Positions 1 through 11,367 of a stretch of DNA of 64,000 bases are shown in pieces (within the stretch, counting starts at the first letter, position 1; each line of letters opens with the position of its first letter). Position numbers and translations under genes: made by a program. This DNA is from Closterium sp. Naga37s-1 (Eukaryota; Streptophyta; Zygnematophyceae; Desmidiales; Closteriaceae), in assembly GCA_947471745.1 (NCBI GenBank), contig CANJKZ010000142.1, positions 3,712,501 through 3,776,500 on the forward strand, written 5' to 3'. Below the pieces are notes generated by a model, which was not told the DNA's origin, searched no databases, and worked only from the letters and a program-made list of their open reading frames with translations.

Positions 1-857
1 TAGGCGAGGCAACCGCACCTGCAGCAGCAGCAGCAGCGGCGGCGGCGTCTACCCCTGCAGTAGCAGCTCCTGTGTTAACAGACCCTGCTTCTTCCCCCTT
101 GGCTGCTGCGCGTGTCGTCTCTGCAAGCCCAAGCAGGACCCGAATGGGAGTGGGGCGATGTGATGGGCCGAACTGAAGACCCGGAAGCTGATTCTGCTGC
201 TGCTGCTGCTGCTGAAGCTGAAGCTGCTCCAGCACTCCGCTACTGAGTGCGGACGCAACAGCACTCGACATCCCCATCCGGGCCGCCGCAGCTGAGATCT
301 CCGCTGCTGTGAGCGAGGAGGGAGCAGCGGGGGAGGCGGTACCTGAGGAAGGCTGATCTCCCGAGTAGAGATATTCCAAGTAAGAGTCCTTGAGAGAGAG
401 AGAGGCGCTGGAGGAGTTGGAGCTAGTGATAGAGACAGGGAGAGAGGACGATCTGCCCAGCGCTTGTAACGGAGACGTGGAGCCTTCTTTAGCGAGTTCT
501 GTTACTGCCACTGCTAGAGGTTTGGCAGTAGCCATAGGCTCGGAAAGAGAAGCAGCGCTGGCTTCCCGAGCCTGCGCAGCAGCTTCGGTGGTGGATGGTT
601 GGAAAGCAGGAGGGATGGTGGATGAGGAAGCGGGTTCTTGTTGAGAGGAGGAGGAGGAAGTTGAGGAAGCGGAGGAGCATGGGGAGGCAGCAGCGGAGGA
701 GGAGGAGGAGAGGGAAGAGGAGGTGCGTGGGAGAGGGGAGTTGGGTGAGGTGGTGTCTAGCAGGCCAGCGGATGGCTGCTTCTCAAGAGGTGGCAAGGAA
801 GGCCGTTGACTGCATTGACTGGATTGACCTGAAGCTTCAGAAGCGTCGCTTTCAACA

Positions 858-913
<56 letters not shown>

Positions 914-3900
914 AACAGAGGAAGAAGAAGCGGAAGAGGAGGAGGAGGATGAGGAGGCAGCGGGGGAAGAGGAGGAGGAGGTGGTGGAGTAAGGGGCGTC
1001 AATACACCCAGACGAGAGCGCAAGTCGCTGCAGAGGCAGCAGGAGCGCTGAAGGGGTGACAGACACACAAGGGCCGTCCATGCCACCAGGTGCAGCACCT
1101 GCTGATGCAGACACTTGCGAGGGAGCAGAGAGGGAGGGGGATGCAGACAAGGAGGAGGAAGAGGAGGAGGAGGGGGTGAGGATGAGGAGGTTAGAGGAGG
1201 TAGAGCCACGAGCAAGGGAGGAGGAAGAGGCGGAGGCGGAGGAGGGAGGGGTGGGAGGGCGGGGAGAGGAGTGGGCTGGTGACATTGGTCTGGTGGGGGA
1301 TAAGGGTGCAATGGAGGAGAGAGTGGGAGGAGCAGCAGCAGCAGCAGCGGCACTTAGAGGTGAGAGAGAGAGAGCTGCAGGGGAGGCATCTGTACGGCGA
1401 GAGAGCAGCGACTGGCGAGCGGGCGTGGAGCGTGGGGAGTGCGGCGAGTGGGGAGAGTGCGGGGAGTGCGGAGAGCGAAGGGAGTGAGGAGAAAGCTGCG
1501 GCGAGTGTGGGGATTTTGGAGAGAGGGAGGAGGTGAGGGAGGAGGAAGAGGTGTCTTTGCCTAAGGAGGCAAGGAGAGGTAGGGACGGTTGGAGCGGGTT
1601 CAGAGTGTCCCGAGCCAAGTCAACCTGTTCACGCTCCACCTCCGCTCCTGAGATCCGCATGCTGCTGCCACTCTCACCGCTGTCACTCTCACCGCTGCCA
1701 CCACTGCTGCCACCAGTTCTGCCACCACTACTACCAGTGCTATCGCTGTTGCCTGCTGCCTCTTCCAGAGGTCTAGAGACATCAACCCCTTTACCACTCT
1801 CTTGCACATCCCCGCCTTCACTCTCCCTTCTCTCCTGCCTCCCATGACCCTCAGCTTCCTCTCCCTGCCTCACCCCAGCCTTGTCAAGGGGCTTGGGAGA
1901 AGAGAGAGATTTGGAAGGGGCGGTGAACTCCGAAGCAGCGGAGGAGGTTGGGGAGAGGGGTAGAAGCGGCAGGAGGCGAGGGGAATGGGGCGAACCAGGT
2001 CTCTGCATGGAAGACTGGTGTGAGGAGAGAATGTGGGGATGGGGGCAGAGCAGCACGGGGGATGGGGGCGTTGGAGTGAGAGGTTGGGGGAGGGGGAAAA
2101 GGGTGGTGAAAGGGAGGGGAAAAGGGAGGGGAGGGGGGGGGATGGGAAGTAAAACAAAGATTAAGACACGAGGTAGTGTGTGGGAAGGGAGAGAACAAAA
2201 GGGCAGGCCAAGTTATCAAACTGTATCTAGACAAATTGTAGCCATCTTTCAGAAAAGAGGGGAAGAGACAAGGCAGGGCTGGAGGGGGGAGGAAGGGGAG
2301 CAGAGACAGAAAGGAAAAGCGGATCAAGCAAATCAAGAGAGAAGGGAGGGCGGGAGGGCGGGAGGGCGGGAGGACGGGAGGGAGGGAGAGTAGGGTTGGA
2401 AAGCAAGCAGCAGGAGGCAGAGAGCGAGGGAGTGAGCGAGGTGCAAACAAGTGTGCGAAAGATTGAGGGAAGCAGAAGCAGCAGCGGAGGCAGGGCGGGA
2501 GCGGAAAACTAACCCCGAAAAGGAAGGAGTGGATGGAGAGAAGGATGATGGAGTCGAGCGATATGTTGCGATTCAGAGAGGAGGAAGGAGCAGCAGGTGG
2601 GGAAGCCGAGGAGGAGGGCGAGGAGAGTGAAGAGAGCACAAGTGGTGATGGGGTGAAGGAGGAGGAGGAGGTGGAGGTGGATGCAGGGCGGTCTGAAGGA
2701 GACGCAGAGGTGTGCGAGGACGATGTGCTGCCAGACAAGCGCTGACTGTCTGTAACGCCTATAGACCCGCTGCTGCTGGTGTCGATGGGAGTGGAGTGAG
2801 GCGAAGAAGAGGAGGAGGTGGAGAAGGAGGAGGAAGTGGAGCTGAGAGGAGTGGGAGAGGAGGCGGGGGAGCGGCGGCGGGGACGGGGATGGATGGGGCT
2901 GCGCGGAGGGGAGGATCGGTGGGGCGGCGGGTGAACGCGCTTGCGGAAGTCCCTCTCGTGCATCTGATGCGATGGGACACGATGCGATGTGATGAGTGCA
3001 CCCCGAGTGGGTTGCGTTGATGCATCATGCACGCACATACCACACGCAAACATCCACAGAAGCATGCGAGCACGCACGCACAAGCACGCACAAGCACGCA
3101 CGCGCACATGCATAAACAGAAACACGCACGCATGCAAGCAGATACGCACACACATGCATGCAAATACACAGGCACGCATTGGTCAGGAGGGAGAGGGGGA
3201 AGGACGAATCAGGGGAAGAGGACAGAAGAAAAGCAGTAGGGAGGGGGAGGCAGAAACTAGTGGGAAGCTGCTCTAACAGCCTTATAACACTTGGGTCGAT
3301 CCAATAACCACTTGGACAAGTTGCCAAGCATATAGACATGCCTCACGAGCCTTCGAGAAATTTCCAAAGTGATCTTACCAGCCTGATGACAGGAGCAGCT
3401 GCGGATCCCGACGATCCCTGTGCCGCCGCTGCAGCAGCAGCAGCAGCTAGCGCTGCCTGTGACGGCGACGGGGGCGAGCACGGCGGGGAGCGGGGCGGGG
3501 ACTCGGACGGGGAGTGTGGCGGGGAGGCGCGTGGGGAGGAGGGGGAGGAGGAGGAGCGCAGGGCAGTCACGCAGGAGCCATCAGTGGAGAGCCGCATGCC
3601 CCGCCGCTCCAACCCATGCACACCCATCCCCACCCAATCCTCCAACGCACTCAACCCATCCCCATCCCCATCCCCATCCCCATCCCCATCCCCATCGCCA
3701 TTTCCTTCTTCTTGTCCCCTTTCTCCTCCCAAGACTCCATCCTCCTCCTCCTCTGCTTCTCGCGCTGTCCCTTCCCCTCTCCTATACGCTTTCCCTTTCC
3801 TGTCTCCTTCCTCCTCCCCATCCTCACACTCCTCTGCTGCGGATTCTCCAGACATGGACCCTGCCGAGCCTGACCCTTTGCCCTCCCCCCAAACCAAACC

Positions 3901-6900
3901 TGCTTCCAGCCCTCCCAGCAAAACCATCGACCCACCTCCACCCCCCCCTCCACTCCCTCTTCCTCCCTTCCCCACCTCCTGGTCCGAACCTCTCTCACCC
4001 TCACTCCCCCCTTCCAACCCACTCCCCTCGTCACTCTCCTCCCCTCTCCTCGCCCTCACCCTGCCCCTCTTCCCACCCTCCTCACCCTCCTCCTCCTCCG
4101 ACCCACTCCTACTCCCCCAGCTGCTCCTATCCTCCTCTGCATCTGCCTCGGTCAGTCTCCGGATATACTCGTCCTCCTCCCAGCTTCTCCTGTCTTCCCA
4201 GCTGCGCCGGTCATCCCAGCTGCGCCTCTCGTCCCACTCATCACCAGAATCTCTCTCCCTCTCCCGCTCCCAGCTCCGGTCACTGCGCTCACTCCTCTCG
4301 CTCCGTACGCTCCGTTCCTCGTCCTCCTCGTCCCCATCCGACTCCCCTCGCTCTCGCTCTCCCCCTCGCTCTCCCCCTCGCCTCCCCTCTCCTCCGTTCC
4401 TGCCTGCCCAATCCCTCCTATCTTTCTCCTCCTCATCGTCATCGCTCCTTTTTGCTCGCTCCTCTCGCCCCCCAGGTGGTGTTTCCGCATCTGATGTCAT
4501 CTCCGGCGTTACATCTCCCATCATTCTCGGTGTCAACTCCGACTCGGAAACCATCTCGGGTGTCAAGTCCCCGCCCGATTCCCCTCCCCTCGGTGTCAAC
4601 TCAACATCGGATGTCATCTCCGGTGTCAACTCGCCGTTCCTCGGTGTCAACTCGGAGTCCGAAGCAAACTCCGGTGTCAACTCCCCCCCCCTTTGTACCA
4701 CCATCCTCGGAGTCAACTCGAAATCCGACACCGTTTCAGGCGTCAACTCTCCCGTACTCACATCCACCTCCACATCAGCAGATGCCACATCAGCAGACGC
4801 CACGTCAGCAGCCGGCACGTGTCCACCTCGCCGGAGCAGCTTGGGAGTCGGCTCAGCATCCGAGCCTGAGCCGGAACCATCGTCCCTCTCGGGATTGGCA
4901 TGCAGAATTAGGTCGAGCTCAGTCGCAGAGAGACCGCTAGATCGAGGCATTGGAGCAGGCGCCACTGCCACAGGCCACCCCCCTGCAGGCACAGCGTTCC
5001 CCCACGAGCCACTGCCAAACGCACCACTGCCACCACTGGTAACAATCACACCACTACCACCAGCATCACCAGCAGCAGAAGCAGCAGCAGCAGCACCAGC
5101 ACCACCAGCACCAAAGCCATGGGTAGCAGCAGCAATGGCGCCACTGCTACTCGTTTCTCCGCTGGCAGTGGTGCCACTCTCGACCATAGCAGCACTCTCA
5201 CCCTTGCTCGCACCCTCGCCCTCCACTCTCCCCTCCTCCCTCTCCGGCCTCACAGAAGGCTCTACCCCCCTCTCTGCTTCCTTCCTTGCCTCCCCTCCCT
5301 CCGCCTCCCGCCCCGCTGCTGAATCTTGTCCTGCTGCTGCTCTTGCTGCCGCAGTCTCGCTCTTATCTTCCACACTCACCTCCCTCTCTCCCTCTGCCTC
5401 TTGCTCTGCCACCCTCTCCCCATCCTCCGATCCACAACCCCCACTGAACCCCCCCTCGCTTCTCTCATCATCGCTGTAGCTCCCCGAGCCAGACGCCGTC
5501 CGCGAAAGCGATCCCGAACCGGACCCCGAGCCAAAGTCCGAGCCTGCTTCCGAGCCAGACTCGGAGCGTTCGAGCTCGGAGTCAGAGACGGGAGGCGAGC
5601 GCAGCTCAAAGAGATCAAGGTCAGGCCCGTAGGAGGAGAGCACTCGCGCCACTCTGCCTCCCCACCCGACCACCGCCCCCCCACTCCCACCCGCACTCTC
5701 CAAACCTGCCCCTGCCCCGGCCTCTGCAGACCCATCAGCTGCGCCAGCAGCAGCAGCAGCACCGGCGACGTTTTCATCCTGACCTTGACTGGCTTCCTCG
5801 GAAGCTTCAGGCATGCGGTTCTCTGATGTTACTGCCTCTACCACTTGCTCCCCACCCCCCCCACTCTCCCCACTCTCTCTACTCTCCCCGCCCTCCCCAC
5901 CCTCACACACACTCATCGGCAACGCTGCCTCTTCCTCGCCCCTCCCCTCTTCCCCTTTTCCACCTCCCTCTTTCCCCTCCTCTCCTTTTACCACCCCCTC
6001 TTCCTCACCTTCTGATGCCTCCCTCTCGCCTTCCAAGCCTCTCTCCCCGCCCTCACTCTCGCCTCCACACTCACTCGCCTTCTCACTCCCCTCACTCCCC
6101 TCCTCTGCATCGTCACCGCTATCACCTCCTCCAATCGATATCACCTCAACAACAGAACCCTCCTTCTCCAACTCCCCCCTTTCACTGCCACAGACGCTCC
6201 TATCCTCGCTCCCCTCACTCCCACTCTCGCTCCCATTCTCACTCGCCCTCTCGCCCTCACCCTCGCACTGGCCCTCTCTCCCCACCTCCTCCTCCTCCTC
6301 CTCCTCCTCCTCCTCCTCCTCCTCCTCCTCCTCCTCCTCCTCTCCCTCCCTTCCTATCTCTCCCCCCATCTCCCCCATGTCTTCCTTCCCTTCCCCCTCA
6401 ACCGCCGCAGCAGCCGGCACAAGACTTGACCCAGAGGAATCCTCTAGAGCAGCAACAGGCCTACCAGGAGACGACTCTCTTGACCGCGTTGACTCCCTCG
6501 CCTCTACTGACCCTGCTGGCTCGAGCTCCTCCGTTGACTCTGTTGACTCTGTTGACTCTGCTGTTGATGTCCCAAGCACCCTCGTCTCACTCACCTTCTC
6601 ACTCCCGCCCTCACTCTCTCCGTCGCTCCCCCCCTCACTCTCCTCCCGACTGCTAACCACCACATGCACTGCAGGGCTCATTGATGCCTCCTCCTCTGCC
6701 TGCTGCTCCTCCCCTCCCGCTCCCCACTCGCTCTCCTTCTTAAAATCCCTCTTAAGTTTCTTCAGCATCGCCTGTATCTCAACCGTCAGCTTCTCACTTT
6801 CCTCCTCACTCTCCTCCTCACTTCCCTCCTCACTCCCCACCTCACTCCCCACCTCGCTCCCCTCCTCGCTCCCCCGCTCACTCCTCCCCTCGCTTTCCTT

Positions 6901-9450
6901 ATCCCTCTCGCCATCCTCCAACTTCTCAACCTTTCCACCACTTCCCATCTCTTCCTCTCCCTCTCCTCCCGTCTCCTCAACCTCCGTCACCTTATCACCC
7001 GCCTCTCCATCGCTCTCCTCTTCAGTCACCGCACGACCGCTCGGTACCGGAGCCACCACCACCGCAGCAGCAGCGCCCTCCGTACTCCTTGTTGCGTCTT
7101 CCTCTTCCTCTTCTTCCTCCTCCTCCACCTCCTTCTCCTCCTCTTCCCATATCCTTTCCAGCGTGCCCACGCGCCTGTGACCGGCAGAGCACCACCCGCG
7201 CCACGACTCGGGCCTTTCCACATCCTCCTCCTCCTCTTCCTCCTCTTCCTCCTCCTCCTTCTGCTGCCGTTGCCGCTGCTGCTGCTGCTGCTGTTCCTCC
7301 TGCTGCTTTTTCTCTGCCATGTCTTTGGATACATAACTGCTAGACTCCACTTCGTGCAATCCCAAGACACCTGCTCCTGCTCCTGCTCCCTCACTCCCAC
7401 CCACGGCCATCTTCTCGTCCTCCTCCTCACCATACCCTCTCTCCCCCCACCTCTCACTACCCTCATCGCCCCCTCCCTCAGTCCTCCTCTCCCCATCATC
7501 CGACAAACTCTCCCTCTCCGTAACACTCTCACCATCGCCCACACTCTCTCTATCCCCCACACTATCCTCCACACTGCCCCGAATACTCTCCCCTTCCCCG
7601 TCACTCTCCCCCCCTCTCTCCCCATCACTCCCACTCTCACTTCCCCAGCTCCGATCCTCCAACTCTCCCACCGAACCACCCTCAGACACGGGAGGCGACA
7701 TCAGGTCAAACAGCTCCGGCTCGCCGAACCTCGTCGCTAGCTTCGCCGCCCATTGAGTTCGAGCCGAGCCCTGCGCATGGCCCAGCAGCATCGGCGCAGG
7801 AGCCGAACCACCCTCCGCGCCACTGTCACCGCCACTGGCGGCGCCAGGAGCGGGGGTGGCGCCCACCGCGGCGCCGGCGGAGGCTGCCTCGAGCGCAGCG
7901 GAAAGCGGCGACAGCGGGTGCTGCTGGCGGGGTTGCGCGGAGAGCGAGCTCGCGTGGCTGGCGGCGGAATCGTGTCCGCCTCCGCCGCGGCCGCCGGCAC
8001 TTGCGCCCATCCGTCTCCGCAGCATCTCCTGCAGCTCCTCCAACGCGCTCGCCTCGCTCGCCGCGCTGTCTCCCGCGCTTGACGCGCCGTCGGCCTCGCG
8101 AAGCGCGCGCGCGTCGTCGTCGTCGTCGTCATCCTCGCCGTCATCACCGTCGTCGTTTTTCCCGTCGTCACCGTCGTCGCCGTCATCGTCGCCGTCCTCG
8201 TCGTTGCCAAGCCCGTCGGGCCCGGCAGCCTCACCGTCTGATTCAACGCCGCCACCGCCGCCGCCGCTGCCATTGCAACGGTCACTGCGTTCGCCGCGCA
8301 TGGTATCGAGCCCGTTCCGTCGCTGCTGCTCCAAAGCCAGACTCCGAGAAGCGATGCCTTCGACGCTGTCGCCATCGTCGTCGCTGTTGTCCCCGTCGCC
8401 GTCGCGGTCGTCTGCCCCGGCTGCCAAGTCGCCGCCGTCGCCGTCGTCGCCGTCCTCGTCATCCGCATCGTCCGCATCGTCCGCGTTCTCCGCGTCCGTG
8501 CGGCCCTCTTCCATCTCCTCTTCCACTTCGCCTTCGTCGTCGCCTTTCGCACGGCTGCCGTTTTCCCTGTCGCGCGAGTGCTGGTCATCATCACCATCAT
8601 TGCTTCCTCTCTCTGACCTTATTTCATCCCTCTCTCCGTCACTACCTCCGTCAATTTCGCCGTCACTCTCTTCCTCCCCTCTTCCACATTCCTCACCCAC
8701 CTCCTCGCCATTACTCTCCTCCTCCTCGCCCCTCTCCTCGTATCCGCGCAACTTTGGTTGCAACGAACCAGCACTCCCGTTCTTCTCCGCCTCCTTTATC
8801 CCTCCCGCTTCGCCCTCCTCTTCCCTTTCCTCACGTGCCCCCATTTTCTCTGAAACCTGCCCGTCCATTCGCCCCTCGCCCTCCTCATCGCCCGCCTCGA
8901 CGCCTTCTCGACCCACTCCCCGGGGCTGCAACTCGTAGTTTACCGCAACGCCGTGTCGTTCTCTGGACATCACCTCCCCGTCGCGTTGCGCCTCTCTCTC
9001 GTCCCCCGCGCCTTCAGCATCCGCGAAGCCCATCGAGTCGCCCTCCGGATGACCGTTCTGCAAGCCGTGATGGCTGCTACCGCTACTCCCGCTGCTGCTG
9101 CTGCTTCCGCTGCTACTGCTACTGCTGCTGCTGCTGCTGGCCCCGCTTTCTTCTTTGCTCGACTCCAGACTAATTCCAAACCTTTCGCTACTGCTTACGG
9201 CTTCGAAACTGCCACTTCCGCTCTCGTCACCTTCGCCGTCTGTTAGCACGGTAACGAGATCCCTCACGTCGTCTCCGCCGCTTACGGCAGCTTCCCGTCT
9301 CGTGACGATCTCTGTTAACGCAATATTGTCTTTTCCGTTTGGAAATGGCGGGGCAGATCCCTTTACGCTTGGAGAAACTATAACCGTTCCGTCAACCCCG
9401 CATTCTGTCTGTATATCTCGTTGAACGTCGCTGCCTGTGTATAGACCCAT
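1..9450 (-). CDS. Giant Ser/Glu-rich, largely disordered protein; three exons, 3' end outside window
   Basis: I do not recognise a family. Exon 1 (9450-3379, 2024 codons) starts at the first ATG after an in-frame TAA. It ends at codon CTG before GTAAGA. Exon 2 is 2963-2514 (acceptor ATCAG, donor GTTAGT, 150 codons). Exon 3 runs from 2002 (acceptor ATGCAG) off the left edge with no stop in at least 667 codons. Both introns are phase 0, and this consistency is the main reason to prefer the minus strand over long shadow frames on the plus strand. The product (at least 2840 aa) is acidic, with Ser, Glu, Asp-Gly and Ala runs (about 20 Glu near 6285-6345, 18 Ala at 860-913), eight or so LTPE/LTPR motifs at 4500-4770 and two LF(E/D)LxSPPVS motifs. 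No signal peptide, membrane span or enzyme domain is visible. A scaffold or nuclear role would be a guess. An alternative acceptor (CACACCAG, exon from 2014) keeps the same frame. Confidence 0.6.
859..912. repeat. (CTG)18 microsatellite in exon 3 of the giant gene
   Basis: Eighteen uninterrupted CTG units on the plus strand. In the minus-strand coding frame they are GCA codons, giving a polyalanine run followed by Gly-Val-Glu-Ser. In another frame they would give polyglutamine, but that frame is not the one joined by the splice sites. Confidence 0.9.
2003..2513 (-). other. Intron 2 of the giant gene (511 bp, phase 0)
   Basis: The donor GTTAGT follows codon GGG at 2516-2514. The pyrimidine-rich 3' part ends in ATGCAG before 2002. 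The exon-3 frame has TGA TAA at about 2218-2213, inside this interval, so it cannot simply be read through. The plus strand holds a run of GGGAGGGC units (about 2345-2395) with G-quadruplex character. Confidence 0.55.
2964..3378 (-). other. Intron 1 of the giant gene (415 bp, phase 0)
   Basis: The donor GTAAGA follows codon CTG at 3381-3379. The acceptor ATCAG precedes codon ATG at 2963. Without splicing the frame meets TGA at 3345-3343. The intron carries a CA/CG-rich microsatellite built on GCACGCACAA-like units at about 3045-3175, which explains several spurious Cys/Ala-rich frames there. Confidence 0.6.
3655..3700. repeat. Hexanucleotide (CCCCAT)n repeat in exon 1
   Basis: About seven units of CCCCAT on the plus strand. 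On the minus strand they encode a run of alternating Gly-Asp near the end of exon 1. Confidence 0.85.
6284..6345. repeat. (CTC)n tract encoding polyglutamate in exon 1
   Basis: About 20 consecutive TCC/CTC triplets on the plus strand, read as GAG codons on the minus strand. This is the longest single-residue acidic run of the giant protein. Confidence 0.85.
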
Positions 9451-9719
9451 ATTGTTAGTGATAAATGGTTAGGTAAGCTTCACTGCACAACTATGACACA
9501 AACACGACCGGCGCCATTGCCCTCCCAACAGTGCACGTAAAACAGTCTGTCCTCCTTAACTTAGTCTGCGAAAATCACCACCGCAACGTCGAAAACAATT
9601 CTCGGATACAAAAATCACTACGAAATGCTGAATAAGTTACGAGACTTCTCCGCTAACAAACCCTATCATCGTAGCATTGACACTGCTTTACGGCTCAGCA
9701 TGGGCGTGAATCCTGAAGC
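9451..9719 (-). promoter_or_regulatory. 5' flank of the giant gene (putative leader/promoter)
   Basis: This is the 269 bp between the ATG at 9450 and the palindromic element. It is less GC-rich than the coding exon and carries an in-frame TAA nine codons before the ATG. I see no clear TATA box at a convincing distance. The promoter assignment is positional only. Confidence 0.3.
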
Positions 9720-9728
9720 TTGTCTACG

Positions 9729-10534
9729 GGGTAATTACATTCTGGGTAACCAACATTGAGCCCGCTGACGTCAAAAGTCACCTACGTGGCTCGATGGTAC
9801 CCGTCAGATCATGCGCGCCCCTTGGTGGTACCCATCTTCCCTCCGTGGTACCCATCTTCCCTGCGTGGTACCCATCAACTGTGCGCGAATTCCCTGACTG
9901 GTACCGCAACATTTCAACCGAGCTGTACACCGTACAACAAGGGTGTCAATGCGTTTTTCACTATATTGTCTTAACGTTTACAAGCTCAATAGAGTCCGAA
10001 GCCCGAAGTGCCACATAATCGGGTCAAATTTTCAAGCGCATTACCTATAATAAAGTGTAGAAGAAAAGCTGAATTTAGGAAAACATTTATTGTGTAGATT
10101 TCTTTAGGCTCATAAACATCCACATTATAACGTGCTATAATTTAAATCACCACAGATATATTGCATCAACCGAAACACAAAAATTAACATCCGTGTAACA
10201 AACGATCAACTGACACGTAATATATATATTGACTTAAGGTTATTTGATTTTCATTAATGGGTATTTTTTTGTTTCCAGAAACCAACGAATATACGTATTA
10301 TTTGTTTATGCTTTTCTATTTAGCTGTGGGGGTACATGCTCAATTTATTTGTATACAACCTTATGAACTTTGTTCAGATTACCAACTGCGCGCTGAGAAA
10401 CGTGGTCGTAAGATTCACGCTACCTATCGCTCAGTGATGTGAGCTTGCAAAGGTTCGGAGGTAACGTGAGGATTTTAGAAGGGGAGTTGATTTTTTCTAG
10501 GTTGCACTGTATCCAGTGTAAGGCACGTTCAAAG
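9729..10534 (+). repeat. Left terminal inverted repeat of the palindromic element
   Basis: 806 bp, inverted copy of 10553-11358. Near its outer end (about 9796-9905) are five GGTACC sites in partly tandem units of about 20 bp, built on TGGTACCCATCTTCCCT. Short frames of 61-74 codons are open in the arm, but none has a recognisable product. Confidence 0.9.
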
Positions 10535-10552
10535 GTATTAATGTTCAAATGT

Positions 10553-11358
10553 CTTTGAACGTGCCTTACACTGGATACAGTGCAACCTAGAAAAAATCAA
10601 CTCCCCTTCTAAAATCCTCACGTTACCTCCGAACCTTTGCAAGCTCACATCACTGAGCGATAGGTAGCGTGAATCTTACGACCACGTTTCTCAACGCGCA
10701 GTTGGTAATCTGAACAAAGTTCATAAGGTTGTATACAAATAAATTGAGCATGTACCCCCACAGCTAAATAGAAAAGCATAAACAAATAATACGTATATTC
10801 GTTGGTTTCTGGAAACAAAAAAATACCCATTAATGAAAATCAAATAACCTTAAGTCAATATATATATTACGTGTCAGTTGATCGTTTGTTACACGGATGT
10901 TAATTTTTGTGTTTCGGTTGATGCAATATATCTGTGGTGATTTAAATTATAGCACGTTATAATGTGGATGTTTATGAGCCTAAAGAAATCTACACAATAA
11001 ATGTTTTCCTAAATTCAGCTTTTCTTCTACACTTTATTATAGGTAATGCGCTTGAAAATTTGACCCGATTATGTGGCACTTCGGGCTTCGGACTCTATTG
11101 AGCTTGTAAACGTTAAGACAATATAGTGAAAAACGCATTGACACCCTTGTTGTACGGTGTACAGCTCGGTTGAAATGTTGCGGTACCAGTCAGGGAATTC
11201 GCGCACAGTTGATGGGTACCACGCAGGGAAGATGGGTACCACGGAGGGAAGATGGGTACCACCAAGGGGCGCGCATGATCTGACGGGTACCATCGAGCCA
11301 CGTAGGTGACTTTTGACGTCAGCGGGCTCAATGTTGGTTACCCAGAATGTAATTACCC
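10553..11358 (-). repeat. Right terminal inverted repeat of the palindromic element
   Basis: 806 bp, reverse complement of 9729-10534. It ends in GTAATTACCC, followed directly by the second TTGTCTACG target copy. Confidence 0.9.
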
Positions 11359-11367
11359 TTGTCTACG

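Larger units (their letters stand above)
9729..11358. mobile_element. Palindromic DNA element with 806-bp terminal inverted repeats, probably Mutator-like and non-autonomous
   Basis: The left arm (9729-10534) and right arm (10553-11358) are reverse complements around an 18-bp loop. I noticed one substitution between the arms (about 10389 versus its partner), which changes an Ala to a Val in a 61-codon frame present in both. The termini are GGGTAATTAC / GTAATTACCC. The element is flanked by a perfect 9-bp direct repeat, TTGTCTACG, at 9720-9728 and 11359-11367. A 9-bp target duplication together with long TIRs is typical of Mutator-like elements, which is the basis of the class call. There is no transposase. 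The element is AT-rich unlike its surroundings and lies 279 bp upstream of the giant gene's ATG, so a transcript crossing it would fold into a long hairpin. Confidence 0.85.

Noticed and set aside
3338-5479. Long plus-strand frame (713 codons) and similar plus-strand frames through 9246
   Set aside because: They are mirror frames of the minus-strand giant gene. GC-rich low-complexity sequence leaves all frames open. Only the minus strand shows phase-consistent introns and an upstream in-frame stop before the ATG.
10257-10442. 61-codon frame with a hydrophobic start, present in both palindrome arms
   Set aside because: Conserved only because the arms are identical. No evidence of selection or known product.
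9729-11358. Palindrome as an assembly or chimeric-read artefact
   Set aside because: A perfect 9-bp direct duplication flanks it and the loop is unique sequence. A fold-back artefact would not create target duplications.
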